Source of the DNA: Hyphomicrobiales bacterium
Lineage (GTDB): Bacteria > Pseudomonadota > Alphaproteobacteria > Rhizobiales > JACESI01
DNA length: 64,000 nucleotides
Direction of reading: 5' to 3'
Assembly: GCA_013911885.1 (NCBI GenBank)
Contig: JACESI010000003.1
Coordinates: forward strand, 248,001-312,000
Program-made: the position numbers and the translations under genes
Part shown: piece after piece, positions 17,900 through 27,744 of the stretch
Layout of the letters: the number at the start of each line of letters is the position of its first letter
How positions within the stretch are numbered: position 1 is the stretch's first letter
The notes under the pieces: generated by a model
Databases searched by the model: none
What the model saw: only the letters and a program-made list of their open reading frames with translations
What the model was told of the DNA's origin: nothing

Positions 17900-18083
17900 G
17901 ATCGTTCCTTTGTTGCCGGTGCCAAAAAGCCACCGCCTGCTATCGTTTTGGTGCCTTGCCCCTTTGTCCAGTGTCGTTTCTGGAGAGCGGTTCAGGGAGG
18001 CGTTTCAGGGTGTCGTACAGTTGTCATAAAAGCTGCCTAAGACCCAACTGCTCTCATCAAGACACGAATTCTAAGGCTTTGTC

Positions 18084-18749
18084 ATGCCCAGCTTACAGCA
18101 AAAGCTGCTGGCCGAAACACTCGGAACCGCGTTTCTGCTTGCAACGGTCATCGGCTCTGGAATCATGGCTGAAACCCTGGCGGGCGGTAATGTTGCGATT
18201 GCCCTTCTTGGCAACACGATCCCGACCGGTGCGATTCTTTTCGTTTTGATCACGATGTTCGGTCCGGTCTCCGGCGCGCATTTCAACCCTGCCGTCACTG
18301 TTGCCTTTCGCCTTTTCGGCCGGATGTCCACGCGGGAGGCGGCACTTTATATAGGCGCGCAGATTATCGGCGCGCTTCTTGGCATGTTGATTGCCCATTT
18401 CATGTTCGATCTTGCCCTGATGCAGGTCTCGCTCAAGGCGCGCACCGGCCTGCCGCAATGGTCCGCCGAGGCGGTTGCGACCTTCGGGCTGATCCTGACG
18501 ATTTTCGGAACGCTGAAAGCCCGCGCCGAGGCAGTGCCGACAGCGGTCGCGCTTTATATCACCGCGGCCTACTGGTTCACGGCTTCGACCTCGTTCGCGA
18601 ACCCGGCCGTTACCATCGCGCGCTCGTTCACCAACACATTTTCAGGCATTGCGCCGGCTCACGCTCCGGGCTTCATTCTGGCGCAACTTGCGGGCGTTGC
18701 CCTGGCGCTCGGTGTTGTGTCGCTTCTGGACTGGAAACCAGAAAGATAA
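18084..18749 (+). CDS. MIP-family aquaporin-like channel
   Basis: Six-helix major intrinsic protein (221 aa). Both half-helix pore signatures are present: HFNPAVTV near residue 72 and FANPAVTIAR near 176, each with the Asn-Pro-Ala triad; the Arg after the second is the selectivity-filter arginine. The N-terminal helix is LLAETLGTAFLLATVIGSG. Length and the short loops fit the aquaporin rather than the longer glycerol-facilitator branch, but substrate choice cannot be fixed. Related rhizobial channels can carry metalloids; no ars genes are nearby. Confidence 0.85.
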   Translation: MPSLQQKLLAETLGTAFLLATVIGSGIMAETLAGGNVAIALLGNTIPTGAILFVLITMFGPVSGAHFNPAVTVAFRLFGRMSTREAALYIGAQIIGALLGMLIAHFMFDLALMQVSLKARTGLPQWSAEAVATFGLILTIFGTLKARAEAVPTAVALYITAAYWFTASTSFANPAVTIARSFTNTFSGIAPAHAPGFILAQLAGVALALGVVSLLDWKPER

Positions 18750-18764
18750 ACCCGGTCGATGGAA

Positions 18765-19643
18765 TTAGAGAAGGCTGGCAGACTTGATCCACCAGCCTCG
18801 CCAGCGCGTTTGCAGAATTCCTGCCGCGCGTTCAGCCTCTGAAAGACTTGAAAAAAGCGCAAAGCAGGTGGCCCCGGAGCCGGACATCCGCGCGAGAAGG
18901 GTATTGTCAAGCGTCGCAAGCGCATCAAGGCAGACATCGATTTCGGGCGCGATTGCGCGTGCTGCCGGTTCGAGATCATTGCGGTTGCAGCCGAGCCATT
19001 CGGCAAAGACGCTGGTGCTGCTCCATCCTTCCGCTGGAAAGGCGCTCAGCGGCGAATGGCATTTTTCGTGAAGTGCCTTGAAGATTGCGGGCGTTGAAAC
19101 CCCGATGCCGGGATTGGCGAGCACGAGATACAGAGGTGGCAGCATCGGTACCGGCGATATAATCTCGCCGATACCTTGCATGCGCACGCTCCGGCGGGCC
19201 ATGCAGACCGGCACATCCGCCCCAAGCGCGAGAAGGGCGCTGTCATCCGGCAGCGCTTTGTCTAACAGGGTCGATATAGCAAACAGAGTCGCTGCCGCAT
19301 CTGTCGATCCGCCACCGATCCCCGAAGCAATCGGCAGGTTCTTCTCAAGGTGGAGGTCGAGCGTGGGCAAGCCATCGCCCATGGCGCGCGCTGCCTTGAG
19401 CACCAGATTGTCGGAATTGCCCGAAAGGCCGCCTGAAAAGGGGCCCGATATCGTAAGGTGATGATCCGCCCGTGCGCGGGTGTCCGTCCGCTTCACATGC
19501 AGCACATCACCGACACTCGCAAATGCGACGAGACTGTCGAGGAGGTGATAGCCATCCGCGCGCTGCCCGGTGACATGAAGGGCGAGATTGATCTTCGCCG
19601 GAGCGGCCATCGTGATGCCACGATCCGTGGGATTGGGATCCAT
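18765..19643 (-). CDS. ispE: 4-diphosphocytidyl-2-C-methyl-D-erythritol kinase
   Basis: GHMP kinase of the non-mevalonate isoprenoid pathway (292 aa). The substrate-binding start AAPAKINLALHV is close to the N-terminus and the ATP loop is PIASGIGGGSTDAAATL near residue 100. The glycine-rich MSGSGATCFALF block sits near the C-terminus. The chosen start is MDPNPTDRG at 19643; an upstream start would overlap the TPR gene. The polyprenyl diphosphate synthase gene, which consumes products of the same pathway, is two genes upstream on the same strand. Confidence 0.92.
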   Translation of the reverse strand: MDPNPTDRGITMAAPAKINLALHVTGQRADGYHLLDSLVAFASVGDVLHVKRTDTRARADHHLTISGPFSGGLSGNSDNLVLKAARAMGDGLPTLDLHLEKNLPIASGIGGGSTDAAATLFAISTLLDKALPDDSALLALGADVPVCMARRSVRMQGIGEIISPVPMLPPLYLVLANPGIGVSTPAIFKALHEKCHSPLSAFPAEGWSSTSVFAEWLGCNRNDLEPAARAIAPEIDVCLDALATLDNTLLARMSGSGATCFALFSSLSEAERAAGILQTRWRGWWIKSASLL

Positions 19644-19671
19644 CGCATGATATTCCTGAAGCACCGTCGCT

Positions 19672-21432
19672 CTAGCCGTTCTTTTTCGGCACATAACCCT
19701 TTTCGATCTTTTCGACGATATGCGGCAAGTCTTCCGGCGTCGGTTTCAGATCGCGGGCATGGCTCCATTGGAAAATCGCTTCGAGCCTGCGCCCGACATG
19801 CCAGTAGGCATCGCCGAGATGGTCGTTGAGGATCGGGTCCTGCGGGCGCAGCTCAACCGCCCGCTCCAGATTGAGAACTGCATTATCGTAATCCTTGAGC
19901 TTGAAATAGGCCCATCCAAGACTGTCGATGATGAAGGCGTCCTCCGGACGGCGTTCGACCGCTTTCTTGATCATCTCGAGTGCTTCCTGATATTTCATGC
20001 CTTTATCGATCAGGGAATAACCGAGATAATTCAGAACATCCGGCTGATCGGGGGCCAGTGTCAGAGCCATTCTGAAATCCGCCTCCGCCTCGCTCCAGCG
20101 GTCGGTCCGCTCATTGGTGATGCCACGAGAATAAAAGAGCGACCAGTTTGCGGCCTCCGGCGCTGCCTTGATCAGATCAATCGCCTTGGAATACATGATG
20201 CGCGATTCATCGAACAATTCGCGCGCGCGCAGGATGTTGGCATAGGCGCTGATAATGACGAGATCGGTCGGGTGCTTGATGAGAAGATCGTCGAGAACCG
20301 AGCGCGCTTTGCCGACCTGATCGAGCGCGTTGTAGCCAAAGGCTGTGCGCAGGAGCGCGTTGGTCTTGTAGACCGACGAAGGGTCGATCGCCATATAATT
20401 TTCGATCGCGCGCTGGTGGCGCTCGTCCGCCTCAAGAAGATCGCCGAGAGCGAGCCGGGGCAGGGCATTGCCGGGATCGAGATAGGCAGCAAGGCTCAGA
20501 TAGACATAGGCGATTTCCTCACCCCCCTCCCGCCCAATGGCCGAGCCGAGGCCGAAGAGAACCTCCATCGCACCTTGCATTTCAGTCATGACATGACGTT
20601 TCGGTTTCTCTCCCCTGGCGATTTCAGCGGCAAGCCCCTCGATGCTCGGCCTGTTCGAAAGCTGGCCGCGCATGGCATCGACAAGAGCCTTTCCTTCAAC
20701 GTCCTTGCCATTGCGCAGATTGAACCGCGCGAGCGCCTCAGCGGTGCGGATCACGTTCGGATCGGCGTCATAAGCAGCCTTCAGGAAGGTTGCAGCCGCC
20801 TCGGTCTTGCCGCCCGCCTCGGCGATCAGCCCGGAATGATAAAGCCGGAACGTATCATACCATTGCGGACCTTCGAGCTTGTTCAGAAGATCGAGAGCGC
20901 CGTCATAATTTTTGTCGGAAGCAAGTGTCCAGGCGAGAAGAAGGGTTCCCGTCAGCCGCGCGAGAGGGCCTTCCTCGACCTGTTCGAATTCCTTAGCCGC
21001 CTTCTTGAAAGACTTTTCGCGCAGTGCCGTCACGCCGAGCACCATGCGGGCGAATCGGTTTTTCGGGTCATTGGCAAGAATGGTGGGTGTTAATTTCGCT
21101 GAAGCCTCGACCTGCCCGTCCGCCAGTTGCAGCAGAAATGCCCGCTCGATCAGCGCCTTGTTGTCGGGATCAGCGGCAAGCGCCCGGTCAAAAAACAGCG
21201 CGGCTGCGCCAAGATCGCGGGCCTTGTTCGCCGACAGCGCGGCAAGATAGCTGCCGGCGAGGGAAAGCGGATAGTCGCGCGCAGCGAGATCTTCGGTAAT
21301 TTCAATCGTCGATGCTGCATTGGCCTGTGTAAAAGATGTCGCGCAAACGGAAAGAGCAAGAACGACTGCGCCAGCAGCGCCGAAGAGCCGGACCAAACCA
21401 CGCAGCCATATCTGAAAATGATTGAAGACCAT
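19672..21432 (-). CDS. Tetratricopeptide-repeat protein, exported
   Basis: About 586 residues with an N-terminal signal sequence (MVFNHFQIWLRGL, then a hydrophobic stretch to about AANAA) followed by many TPR-type helical pairs. Clear repeats include ALFFDRALAADPDNKALIE, AEADFRMALTLAPDQPDVLN, ALEMIKKAVERRPEDAFIID and AVLNLERAVELRPQDPILND. Such proteins are scaffolds, often for outer-membrane or cell-envelope assembly. The start is uncertain: in-frame starts also exist at 21453 and (GTG) 21504; 21432 gives the cleanest signal peptide. It lies 29 bases upstream of ispE. Confidence 0.8.
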   Translation of the reverse strand: MVFNHFQIWLRGLVRLFGAAGAVVLALSVCATSFTQANAASTIEITEDLAARDYPLSLAGSYLAALSANKARDLGAAALFFDRALAADPDNKALIERAFLLQLADGQVEASAKLTPTILANDPKNRFARMVLGVTALREKSFKKAAKEFEQVEEGPLARLTGTLLLAWTLASDKNYDGALDLLNKLEGPQWYDTFRLYHSGLIAEAGGKTEAAATFLKAAYDADPNVIRTAEALARFNLRNGKDVEGKALVDAMRGQLSNRPSIEGLAAEIARGEKPKRHVMTEMQGAMEVLFGLGSAIGREGGEEIAYVYLSLAAYLDPGNALPRLALGDLLEADERHQRAIENYMAIDPSSVYKTNALLRTAFGYNALDQVGKARSVLDDLLIKHPTDLVIISAYANILRARELFDESRIMYSKAIDLIKAAPEAANWSLFYSRGITNERTDRWSEAEADFRMALTLAPDQPDVLNYLGYSLIDKGMKYQEALEMIKKAVERRPEDAFIIDSLGWAYFKLKDYDNAVLNLERAVELRPQDPILNDHLGDAYWHVGRRLEAIFQWSHARDLKPTPEDLPHIVEKIEKGYVPKKNG

Positions 21433-21626
21433 GCGTTCGCCCGTTCTTTCCATCCCGATGAATCTTAATCCCACAATGACCCGTTCGCCCCGTGTTTTCA
21501 ACACAATAGGAAAAACATGGGCGAATTTTGCCGCTGATTTAGCGCGACCATCACCCGACAGTGGTGAAGATGGGCGCGGTCCTGCTTCAGTCCGTCTTTC
21601 GCGGATCTTGCAACGGTCAGTAAATC

Positions 21627-22643
21627 CTAATGGCCACGGCTGATGCAGAAATCGACCGTTTCGAGAAGCGCGCTCTTGTGAACTGAATCCGGAAACGGTG
21701 CCAGCGCGTCGCGCGCGATGGCGCCGTAATGGCGCGCCCGGTCGAGCGTATCGAGAATGGTGCCGTATTTCTTCATCAGCTCGATTGCGTGCTCCAGATC
21801 GCCGTCATGGATATCGCCTCGCTCCATCACCCGGCGCCAGTATTCGCGCTCGCTGTCGGTGCCACGGCGATAGGCCAGAACAACCGGCAGCGTGATTTTT
21901 CCTTCGCGGAAATCGTCGCCGACATCCTTGCCGAGCATTTTCGAATTGCCGCCATAATCGAGCGCATCGTCGATCATCTGGAACGCAAGGCCGATATTGG
22001 TGCCATAAGAGCGAAATGCCGCTTGATCCGACTTGCTGCCTGAAGCGACAACCGGTCCGACTTCGGCTGCTGCCGAGAAAAGCGCTGCCGTCTTGGCACG
22101 GATGACGGCGAGATATTCATCCTCCGTGGTGGCCATATTCTTGGCTGCGGACAATTGCAGCACTTCGCCCTCGGCAATCACGGTCGATGCGGCGGAGAGG
22201 ATGTCGAGCGCCTCCATCGAGCCGACTTCAACCATCATGCGGAACGCCTGTCCGAGAAGATAGTCACCGACCAGAACACTCGCCTGATTGCCCCATAACA
22301 TCCGGGCCGCAAGCTTGCCGCGGCGCATATCGCTCTCATCGACGACATCGTCATGGAGAAGCGTCGCTGTGTGCATGAATTCGACGCTCGCGGCCAGCCT
22401 GACATGGCCATCGCCTTCATAGCCGCACATCTGGGCTGCGGCGATGGTGAGCATCGGGCGCAGGCGTTTGCCGCCGGATGAAATCAGATGGCGTGCGATT
22501 TCGGGAATGAGTTCCACATGCGATCCGGCTTTCGCAAGGATGAGTGCATTCACACTCTCCATGTCATCGCGCACAAGATCGACCAGCGCGTCAATGGATG
22601 CCTTTTTCTTGCCGGGTTCTTCGAGGGGGACAACAACACCCAC
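21627..22643 (-). CDS. ispB: Polyprenyl (octaprenyl/decaprenyl) diphosphate synthase
   Basis: Trans-isoprenyl diphosphate synthase (338 aa) that makes the ubiquinone side chain. Both aspartate-rich motifs are present: LLHDDVVDESDMRRG (FARM) near residue 85 and FQMIDDALDYGG (SARM) near 215. GGKRLRPML binds the allylic substrate. The start is GTG at 22643 (MGVVVPLEEP) with AAGGAG seven bases upstream; the frame is open much further but that part looks non-coding. Chain length (8 or 10) cannot be read from sequence by eye. Confidence 0.9.
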   Translation of the reverse strand: MGVVVPLEEPGKKKASIDALVDLVRDDMESVNALILAKAGSHVELIPEIARHLISSGGKRLRPMLTIAAAQMCGYEGDGHVRLAASVEFMHTATLLHDDVVDESDMRRGKLAARMLWGNQASVLVGDYLLGQAFRMMVEVGSMEALDILSAASTVIAEGEVLQLSAAKNMATTEDEYLAVIRAKTAALFSAAAEVGPVVASGSKSDQAAFRSYGTNIGLAFQMIDDALDYGGNSKMLGKDVGDDFREGKITLPVVLAYRRGTDSEREYWRRVMERGDIHDGDLEHAIELMKKYGTILDTLDRARHYGAIARDALAPFPDSVHKSALLETVDFCISRGH

Positions 22644-22750
22644 GCGACAGCTCCTTGAAACAATTTCGCTGCACCTTAGTGATACGAAATCAAATCGGCA
22701 AGTGGGCGAATTGCCCCGTTGATACCCCATAATCAGATCGAAAATGGCGG

Positions 22751-22788
22751 AAAGACGCTCCCGCAAAAGAAAGACGCTCCCGCAAAAG
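22751..22788. repeat. Perfect tandem duplication of 19 bp
   Basis: AAAGACGCTCCCGCAAAAG occurs at 22751-22769 and again, without a gap, at 22770-22788. It sits in the divergent promoter region between ispB and the DUF2007 gene. A TTATAA-like -10 (22791-22796) follows directly. Confidence 0.9.
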
Positions 22789-22870
22789 ATTGTTATAAGG
22801 GCGCGACCAAAAAGGCTTCTGAAACTTCCGAGAAGGCGAAAACAACAAACAACCATGCGAGGGAGATTGC

Positions 22871-23104
22871 GTGGAAACAATCGTGAAAACCAATGACATG
22901 AGCGTGATCGCCTTCATCGAGGCGCTGCTTCGCGAAGCTGGGATCGACTATCTGATCCTCGATCAGCACATGAGCGTTCTCGAAGGTTCAGTCGGCATGA
23001 TACCGCGCCGCATTCTGGTGGGCGCGAATGCCGTCGATGCGGCGCGCGACGTGCTGACCAATGCCGACCTTGGCCATGAACTGGAACCGGTAGATCGCGC
23101 ATGA
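22871..23104 (+). CDS. DUF2007 protein
   Basis: Small soluble protein (77 aa) of the DUF2007 family, annotated as putative signal-transducing proteins with a ferredoxin-like fold. Typical features are the start ETIVKTNDMSVIAFIEALLREAGI and the end RRILVGANAVDAARDVL. The start is GTG with GGAG five bases upstream. Its stop overlaps the next start (ATGA), so it is coupled to the methyltransferase gene. Confidence 0.8.
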   Translation: METIVKTNDMSVIAFIEALLREAGIDYLILDQHMSVLEGSVGMIPRRILVGANAVDAARDVLTNADLGHELEPVDRA

Positions 23105-23934
23105 TGGCTGAGGACGGACAAGGCGAGATTGCCCGCCATTTCCTGCTCGATGGCAAGGTTGGGATCTGTCAGTCCGCCGGTGGCGAACACCGCGCCGGCC
23201 TTGACGCCGTGATGCTGGCGGCTGCTGTCTCCCTTGATCCGCGTCCGGGCCGCGACGTCGCAACACTTGTCGATCTCGGCGCCGGTGTTGGTGCGGGGGG
23301 ACTCTGTGTCGCCGCGCGCCTCGCCGGCACCGGCATTAAGCAGGCGCTTCACGTCACGCTGGTCGATAATGATCCGGCAAGCCTTGCGCTCGCGCGTCTC
23401 AGTGTGAGCGAACCGGCAAACGCTCCCTTTGCATCGCGCATCGACATTCTGGATGCCGATGTGACATTGCGCGGAGCGGCGCGCACCGCCGCAGGCCTGC
23501 GGCCGAACATGGCCGACTGGGTGATCATGAACCCACCATTCCATGACAGGGCGAAGGTGCGCCATTCCCCGAACCGATCACGCGCCGCCGCCCATGTTCT
23601 GGGCGAGGATGGCCTGCTGCCGTGGTTTCGCACCGCCGCTGCGATTCTTAAAAAGGATGGCAGGCTTGGCCTGATATTTCCGGCCGAGGGTCTCAACCGC
23701 GTTCTGGAAGGGCTGCATGGCCGGTTCGGGGCGGTTGCGGTCTTTCCGCTCTTCAAGGGCGCTGAGGAGCCGGCAATCCGCGTGGTTGTGACCGCGACAA
23801 AGGCAAGCCGCCGACCGCTCCGCCTCTTGCCGGGTCTTGTCCTGCACGAGAAAGCCCGAAACGCCGGTGGCCGCCGCGATTGGACCGCTCCGGCAAATGC
23901 AGTCTTGAAAGGGAACGCATCCCTGTTCATATAG
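23101..23934 (+). CDS. tRNA1(Val) adenine N6-methyltransferase-like (TrmN6 family)
   Basis: Class I SAM-dependent methyltransferase (277 aa). It has the YfiC/TrmN6 N-terminal block LLDGKVGICQSAGGEHRAGLDAVMLAAA, motif I LVDLGAGVGAGGL, motif II VTLVDNDPASLALA and the N6-adenine signature VIMNPPFHD near residue 143. Members methylate adenine 37 of tRNA-Val or related targets. It overlaps the DUF2007 gene by four bases and is 42 bases from the S49 peptidase gene, so the three probably form one transcript. Confidence 0.85.
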   Translation: MMAEDGQGEIARHFLLDGKVGICQSAGGEHRAGLDAVMLAAAVSLDPRPGRDVATLVDLGAGVGAGGLCVAARLAGTGIKQALHVTLVDNDPASLALARLSVSEPANAPFASRIDILDADVTLRGAARTAAGLRPNMADWVIMNPPFHDRAKVRHSPNRSRAAAHVLGEDGLLPWFRTAAAILKKDGRLGLIFPAEGLNRVLEGLHGRFGAVAVFPLFKGAEEPAIRVVVTATKASRRPLRLLPGLVLHEKARNAGGRRDWTAPANAVLKGNASLFI

Positions 23935-23976
23935 GGTGGGTCCTCCGCTTTCCTCCCCTCGATTTTGAAAGTTTTC

Positions 23977-24849
23977 ATGGCTCCTCTCGATTTTCTCCGT
24001 CCGTTTCTTCCCAAAAAATTCCGCGACAAGCCGGTGATCATTCCGACCGTGCGGATGTCTGGTCCGATCATGTTTTCGCAAGGGTTCCGCCCGACCCTCT
24101 CGATCGCGACCATCGCGGAACCGTTGCGCCGCGCCTTCAGCGTCAAGGAGGCGCCGGCCGTCGCGATTGTCGTGAATTCACCGGGCGGCTCGCCGGTGCA
24201 GTCGCATCTGATCTTCAAGCGGATCCGCGCGCTCGCGGAAGAAAACAACAAAAAAGTCATCGTCGCGGTTGAGGATGTCGCGGCATCGGGCGGCTATATG
24301 ATTGCGCTTTCAGGCGATGTCATTCTTGCCGATCGCTCATCCATTGTGGGTTCCATCGGTGTGGTCTCGGCGGGTTTCGGCTTTACCGGTCTCATCGACA
24401 AGCTCGGTATTGAACGCAGGGTCTATACGGCGGGCCGAAACAAGGTCATTCTTGATCCGTTCAAACCGGAGAAGGAAGAGGATATTGCCTATCTCAAGAC
24501 CATACAGGCCGAGATCCATGACATGTTCATCGATATTGTGAAATCGCGACGCGGTGAAGGGATCGCCGGTTCCGAGGAGGAAGTTTTCTCCGGGCGGTTC
24601 TGGACCGGTGAGACGGGCCAATCCCTTGGCCTTGTCGACAGGATCGGCGATCTTCGCTCCTATGTCCGCGAGAATTATGGCGACAAGGCCAGGCTGAAAG
24701 TGATCGGCGCAGGCGGCGGGCTGTTTCGGCGGCCACAGATGGGGGGCGTTGCCGCTTCCCTCGACATGGAATCGGTCGGGACCGGTATCTCCGGGCGGCT
24801 GATCAGCGAGATGGAAGAGCGCGCACTATGGGCGCGTTACGGGCTTTAG
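23977..24849 (+). CDS. S49-family signal-peptide-peptidase-like serine protease
   Basis: A 290-residue member of the S49/SohB-SppA group. Family blocks are VAIVVNSPGGSPVQS near residue 65, EDVAASGGYMIALSGD with the nucleophile serine near 105, and SIVGSIGVVSAGFGF near 125. It lacks a clear N-terminal membrane helix, so it may act at the cytoplasmic face of the membrane or in the cytosol. The ATG at 23977 is preferred over a TTG four codons earlier. It lies just upstream of a small membrane-protein gene. Confidence 0.88.
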   Translation: MAPLDFLRPFLPKKFRDKPVIIPTVRMSGPIMFSQGFRPTLSIATIAEPLRRAFSVKEAPAVAIVVNSPGGSPVQSHLIFKRIRALAEENNKKVIVAVEDVAASGGYMIALSGDVILADRSSIVGSIGVVSAGFGFTGLIDKLGIERRVYTAGRNKVILDPFKPEKEEDIAYLKTIQAEIHDMFIDIVKSRRGEGIAGSEEEVFSGRFWTGETGQSLGLVDRIGDLRSYVRENYGDKARLKVIGAGGGLFRRPQMGGVAASLDMESVGTGISGRLISEMEERALWARYGL

Positions 24850-24852
24850 ATC

Positions 24853-25092
24853 ATGCCGCAACTGATTGTTCTCGGTCTCGCCGCAGCGCTTGCCTATTAT
24901 TGCTGGAGGGTCCTCAAACGCGAGCTTGCCGTGCTAGAGGAAAAGGACAGGGCGAACCGCAATGTCGCCCGTCAAACCTCGCGCAATTCCTCAGAAAATT
25001 CCGATCAAGTCTCCGCGCCCGGCAAACGCGATCAGGTCGAGAACCTGACCCGCGATCCGCAGACCGGTGTCTACCGGGTCGATAAGGACTGA
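24853..25092 (+). CDS. Small single-helix membrane protein, conserved hypothetical
   Basis: A 79-residue protein with an N-terminal membrane helix (LIVLGLAAALAYYCWRVL) followed by a charged, probably cytoplasmic tail that ends LTRDPQTGVYRVDKD. The conserved-looking tail and the three-base spacing to the peptidase gene argue that it is real and co-transcribed. No function is known to me. Confidence 0.6.
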   Translation: MPQLIVLGLAAALAYYCWRVLKRELAVLEEKDRANRNVARQTSRNSSENSDQVSAPGKRDQVENLTRDPQTGVYRVDKD

Positions 25093-25245
25093 GACAACAT
25101 GAAAGGGTCCGCCATCTCGGCTGAAGACGCCTTCTGGCTCTGCTGAACACGCCATCTGGCGGGCAAGCGCTTGCCTTTGCCGATGGCCGTGTGCTTTAGC
25201 TAAAAGACGGTGATGACACAGACACGGATTACGAGACCAGCAAGC

Positions 25246-26211
25246 ATGAACCAGCATAGTCACGCCCCGCATCTTCAGCCCAAACAATCCTTTCAGGGTC
25301 TGATCCTGGCGCTTCACAATTATTGGGCGAATTACGGTGCGCTGGTGCTTCAGCCCTACGACATGGAAGTGGGTGCGGGAACCTTTCACCCCTCCACCAC
25401 CTTGCGCGCGCTTGGTCCGAAGCCCTGGCGCGCGGCCTATGTTCAGCCGTCACGTCGTCCGAGCGACGGCCGATATGGCGAAAACCCGAACCGGCTCCAG
25501 CATTATTATCAGTATCAGGTGATCCTGAAGCCATCGCCCCCCGATCTTCAGGCACTATATCTCGGCAGCCTCAAAGCCATCGGCATCGACACGCTTTTGC
25601 ATGATATCCGCTTTGTCGAGGACGACTGGGAGAGCCCCACACTGGGCGCCTGGGGGCTTGGCTGGGAATGCTGGTGTGACGGAATGGAAGTTTCGCAATT
25701 CACCTATTTCCAGCAGATTTGCGGCATCGAATGTTCGCCTGTCGCGGGCGAACTCACCTATGGGCTGGAGCGGCTTGCCATGTATGTGCAGGGCGTCGAG
25801 AATGTCTATGATCTCAATTTCAATGGCCTTGAAGGTGCTGACAAGGTAACCTATGGCGATGTCTTCCTGCAGGCCGAGCAGGAATATTCCCGCCACAATT
25901 TCGAATATGCCGACACCGAAAGGCTGCTCAGCCATTTTCGTGATGCCGAAGCTGAATGCGAAGCGCTGCTTGACGCCGGCGAGAAGGCGCGAGGCGATGA
26001 CAAGACGGTACACAAATGTGTCTTCCCGGCTTATGATCAGTGCATCAAGGCGTCGCATTTTTTCAATCTGCTGGACGCGCGCGGTGTCATATCCGTGACC
26101 GAAAGGCAGAGCTATATCCTGCGCGTGCGCAATCTCGCTAAGGCCTGTGGCGAAGCCTTCCTGCTCACGAAGGCGGGCGGCTTTTCGACAGAAGGGAACG
26201 TATCGGGCTGA
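25246..26211 (+). CDS. glyQ: Glycine--tRNA ligase alpha subunit
   Basis: Catalytic-type alpha chain of the bacterial heterotetrameric glycyl-tRNA synthetase (321 aa). The sequence is highly typical: [79 protein letters not shown]. The start at 25246 gives a length near the family norm; in-frame starts at 25210 (GTG) and 25213 (ATG) are also possible. The beta subunit gene glyS follows after two other genes. Confidence 0.95.
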   Translation: MNQHSHAPHLQPKQSFQGLILALHNYWANYGALVLQPYDMEVGAGTFHPSTTLRALGPKPWRAAYVQPSRRPSDGRYGENPNRLQHYYQYQVILKPSPPDLQALYLGSLKAIGIDTLLHDIRFVEDDWESPTLGAWGLGWECWCDGMEVSQFTYFQQICGIECSPVAGELTYGLERLAMYVQGVENVYDLNFNGLEGADKVTYGDVFLQAEQEYSRHNFEYADTERLLSHFRDAEAECEALLDAGEKARGDDKTVHKCVFPAYDQCIKASHFFNLLDARGVISVTERQSYILRVRNLAKACGEAFLLTKAGGFSTEGNVSG

Positions 26212-26302
26212 ACGGAAGGCAAGAAGGGGCGGCCAAGAGGGGCGGCTAAGCACAGGGCATGGCTGCGTTACAGGGAGATGCTCTCGCGAGCATGAAACAG
26301 CG

Positions 26303-27736
26303 ATGAATTTGAAATCGGCGGCCTTGCTTGGTGAACGTTTCCTGCCGGTCATGGCCGAGGGAGGGCTTTACGAAAAGCTGGGCCTTCTTCTCGAAGCTGC
26401 TGACCCGGCATCGGCGCCGGGTGGCATCGGCCAGACCGACAGCAGAAAAGACATTGAAGCGGTTCGCCGCGCCGCGCGTGAAGCGCTCGATGCCTATGAT
26501 GCAAGCTTTTTCGCCGACAAGTCGATGCGCCTCTTTCCCGAATACAGGCAAATGGGTTTCGCCAAAATCATGGGCGCGCCACTGCGCCTCGCGCTCGAGG
26601 GATTGAGCGATGGGGGTGCGGACGCCAAGGCGGAGAACATCGCCACAATCGCCCGTGAAGGGGAAGGGCTGAATGATCTGACCGAACAGGTCGAAAGACT
26701 CCTCGCCCTTGCCGATTATTTCGGGATCGAAAAACGCGATGCTTTCGAGGCGGATGCCGTTGCGGTAATCGAGGCGCCTGCGCAAACCCGCACCCATTCG
26801 CCGGATGCGATGAACCGCTTCATTGATCGGGTTGAGACCTTCCAGACCATTGTGGCCTTTTGCAGCATTGATCAGGCATCTAGCGAGAACAATATCCGCA
26901 TGATTGACGGCGATACGCCGCTTCTTGTGGCCGATATGTCGGTCGCAGGCGCGACCCGCCTCCAGCATCTCCTGAACGAGGTACAGCGCGTGCACAGCGC
27001 GGTTCATGAAATCGACCAAGCGCGCCGCCGGCTTTCGGATGTTGGGGTGAGTGCGCCCCTTCTCAGCCAGATTGACGATGAACGCGCCGTCTTTCGACGT
27101 TTTGAAGCGGCAGGTTCGCTGCAGAATATTTCGGATTTCCCGGCCCATGTTTCTGCGGAGGAGGTGCGGCAGACCGCCATGGCACTTCTCGCGCTGATGG
27201 ACGAGGGCGCTCGGATCAACAGCGTGATCCTGAGATCTCGTTCGCCGGAACTTCCGGATGGAAATGAGCCTCAAGACTTGGCGGCGGATGATGGTGGCCA
27301 TCTCCATCGTTCTGAGCCCGACCTGGCGCAACAAAGCGCCATTGCCGAGGACGGGCCTGTCACGGAAGACGCGAATGCGCCCGTTATGGCCGAGAGCATG
27401 CCGGATCCTGAGCGGCTTGCCGGGAGCGGGGAAGCGGTTGAGCAACCGGGCGCGGTTCCTCATGACGAGCCTGCTCATGCTGTTTCATCCGCTGCCTGGT
27501 ACGAATTTGAGCACATTGCGCGCGATCGGAAGCGGGCTCAGAAGGCTGCTCAACGGACCCCAACAGGGGAAGCAACTGAAAATCCAACGCATGAGGCAAT
27601 GGCGGCCAACGGGGTTGACGATGGAATTCCCAGTGAGACTTTCCATCAAAATGGCGATGAGCGCCTTGCTTCAGCAGAAAAAATACCATCCCCGCCCCGT
27701 TTTCGTTCAATATGGGACACGCTCTCCAAACGATAG
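26303..27736 (+). CDS. Hypothetical protein between glyQ and glyS
   Basis: A 477-residue protein I do not recognise. The first about 330 residues look folded and mostly helical (LLGERFLPVMAEGGLYEKLGL, then RFIDRVETFQTIVAF and GATRLQHLLNEVQRVHSAVHEIDQARRRL, which could form a coiled coil). The last about 150 residues are acidic, low-complexity and probably disordered, ending in a short basic motif FRSIWDTLSKR. There is no signal peptide or membrane helix. It starts 91 bases after glyQ and is followed after eight bases by the CDGSH gene, so it probably belongs to the gly operon. Confidence 0.6.
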   Translation: MNLKSAALLGERFLPVMAEGGLYEKLGLLLEAADPASAPGGIGQTDSRKDIEAVRRAAREALDAYDASFFADKSMRLFPEYRQMGFAKIMGAPLRLALEGLSDGGADAKAENIATIAREGEGLNDLTEQVERLLALADYFGIEKRDAFEADAVAVIEAPAQTRTHSPDAMNRFIDRVETFQTIVAFCSIDQASSENNIRMIDGDTPLLVADMSVAGATRLQHLLNEVQRVHSAVHEIDQARRRLSDVGVSAPLLSQIDDERAVFRRFEAAGSLQNISDFPAHVSAEEVRQTAMALLALMDEGARINSVILRSRSPELPDGNEPQDLAADDGGHLHRSEPDLAQQSAIAEDGPVTEDANAPVMAESMPDPERLAGSGEAVEQPGAVPHDEPAHAVSSAAWYEFEHIARDRKRAQKAAQRTPTGEATENPTHEAMAANGVDDGIPSETFHQNGDERLASAEKIPSPPRFRSIWDTLSKR

Positions 27737-27744
27737 GAACTTTC

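Noticed and set aside
19720..21093. Frame of 457 codons antisense to the TPR gene
   Set aside because: The TPR gene carries clear repeats and a signal peptide; the antisense translation has none.
26246..27478. Frame of 410 codons antisense to the hypothetical gene between glyQ and glyS
   Set aside because: Considered seriously because the sense gene is also unknown. The sense frame fits operon spacing and has a more protein-like composition; the antisense has none of this.
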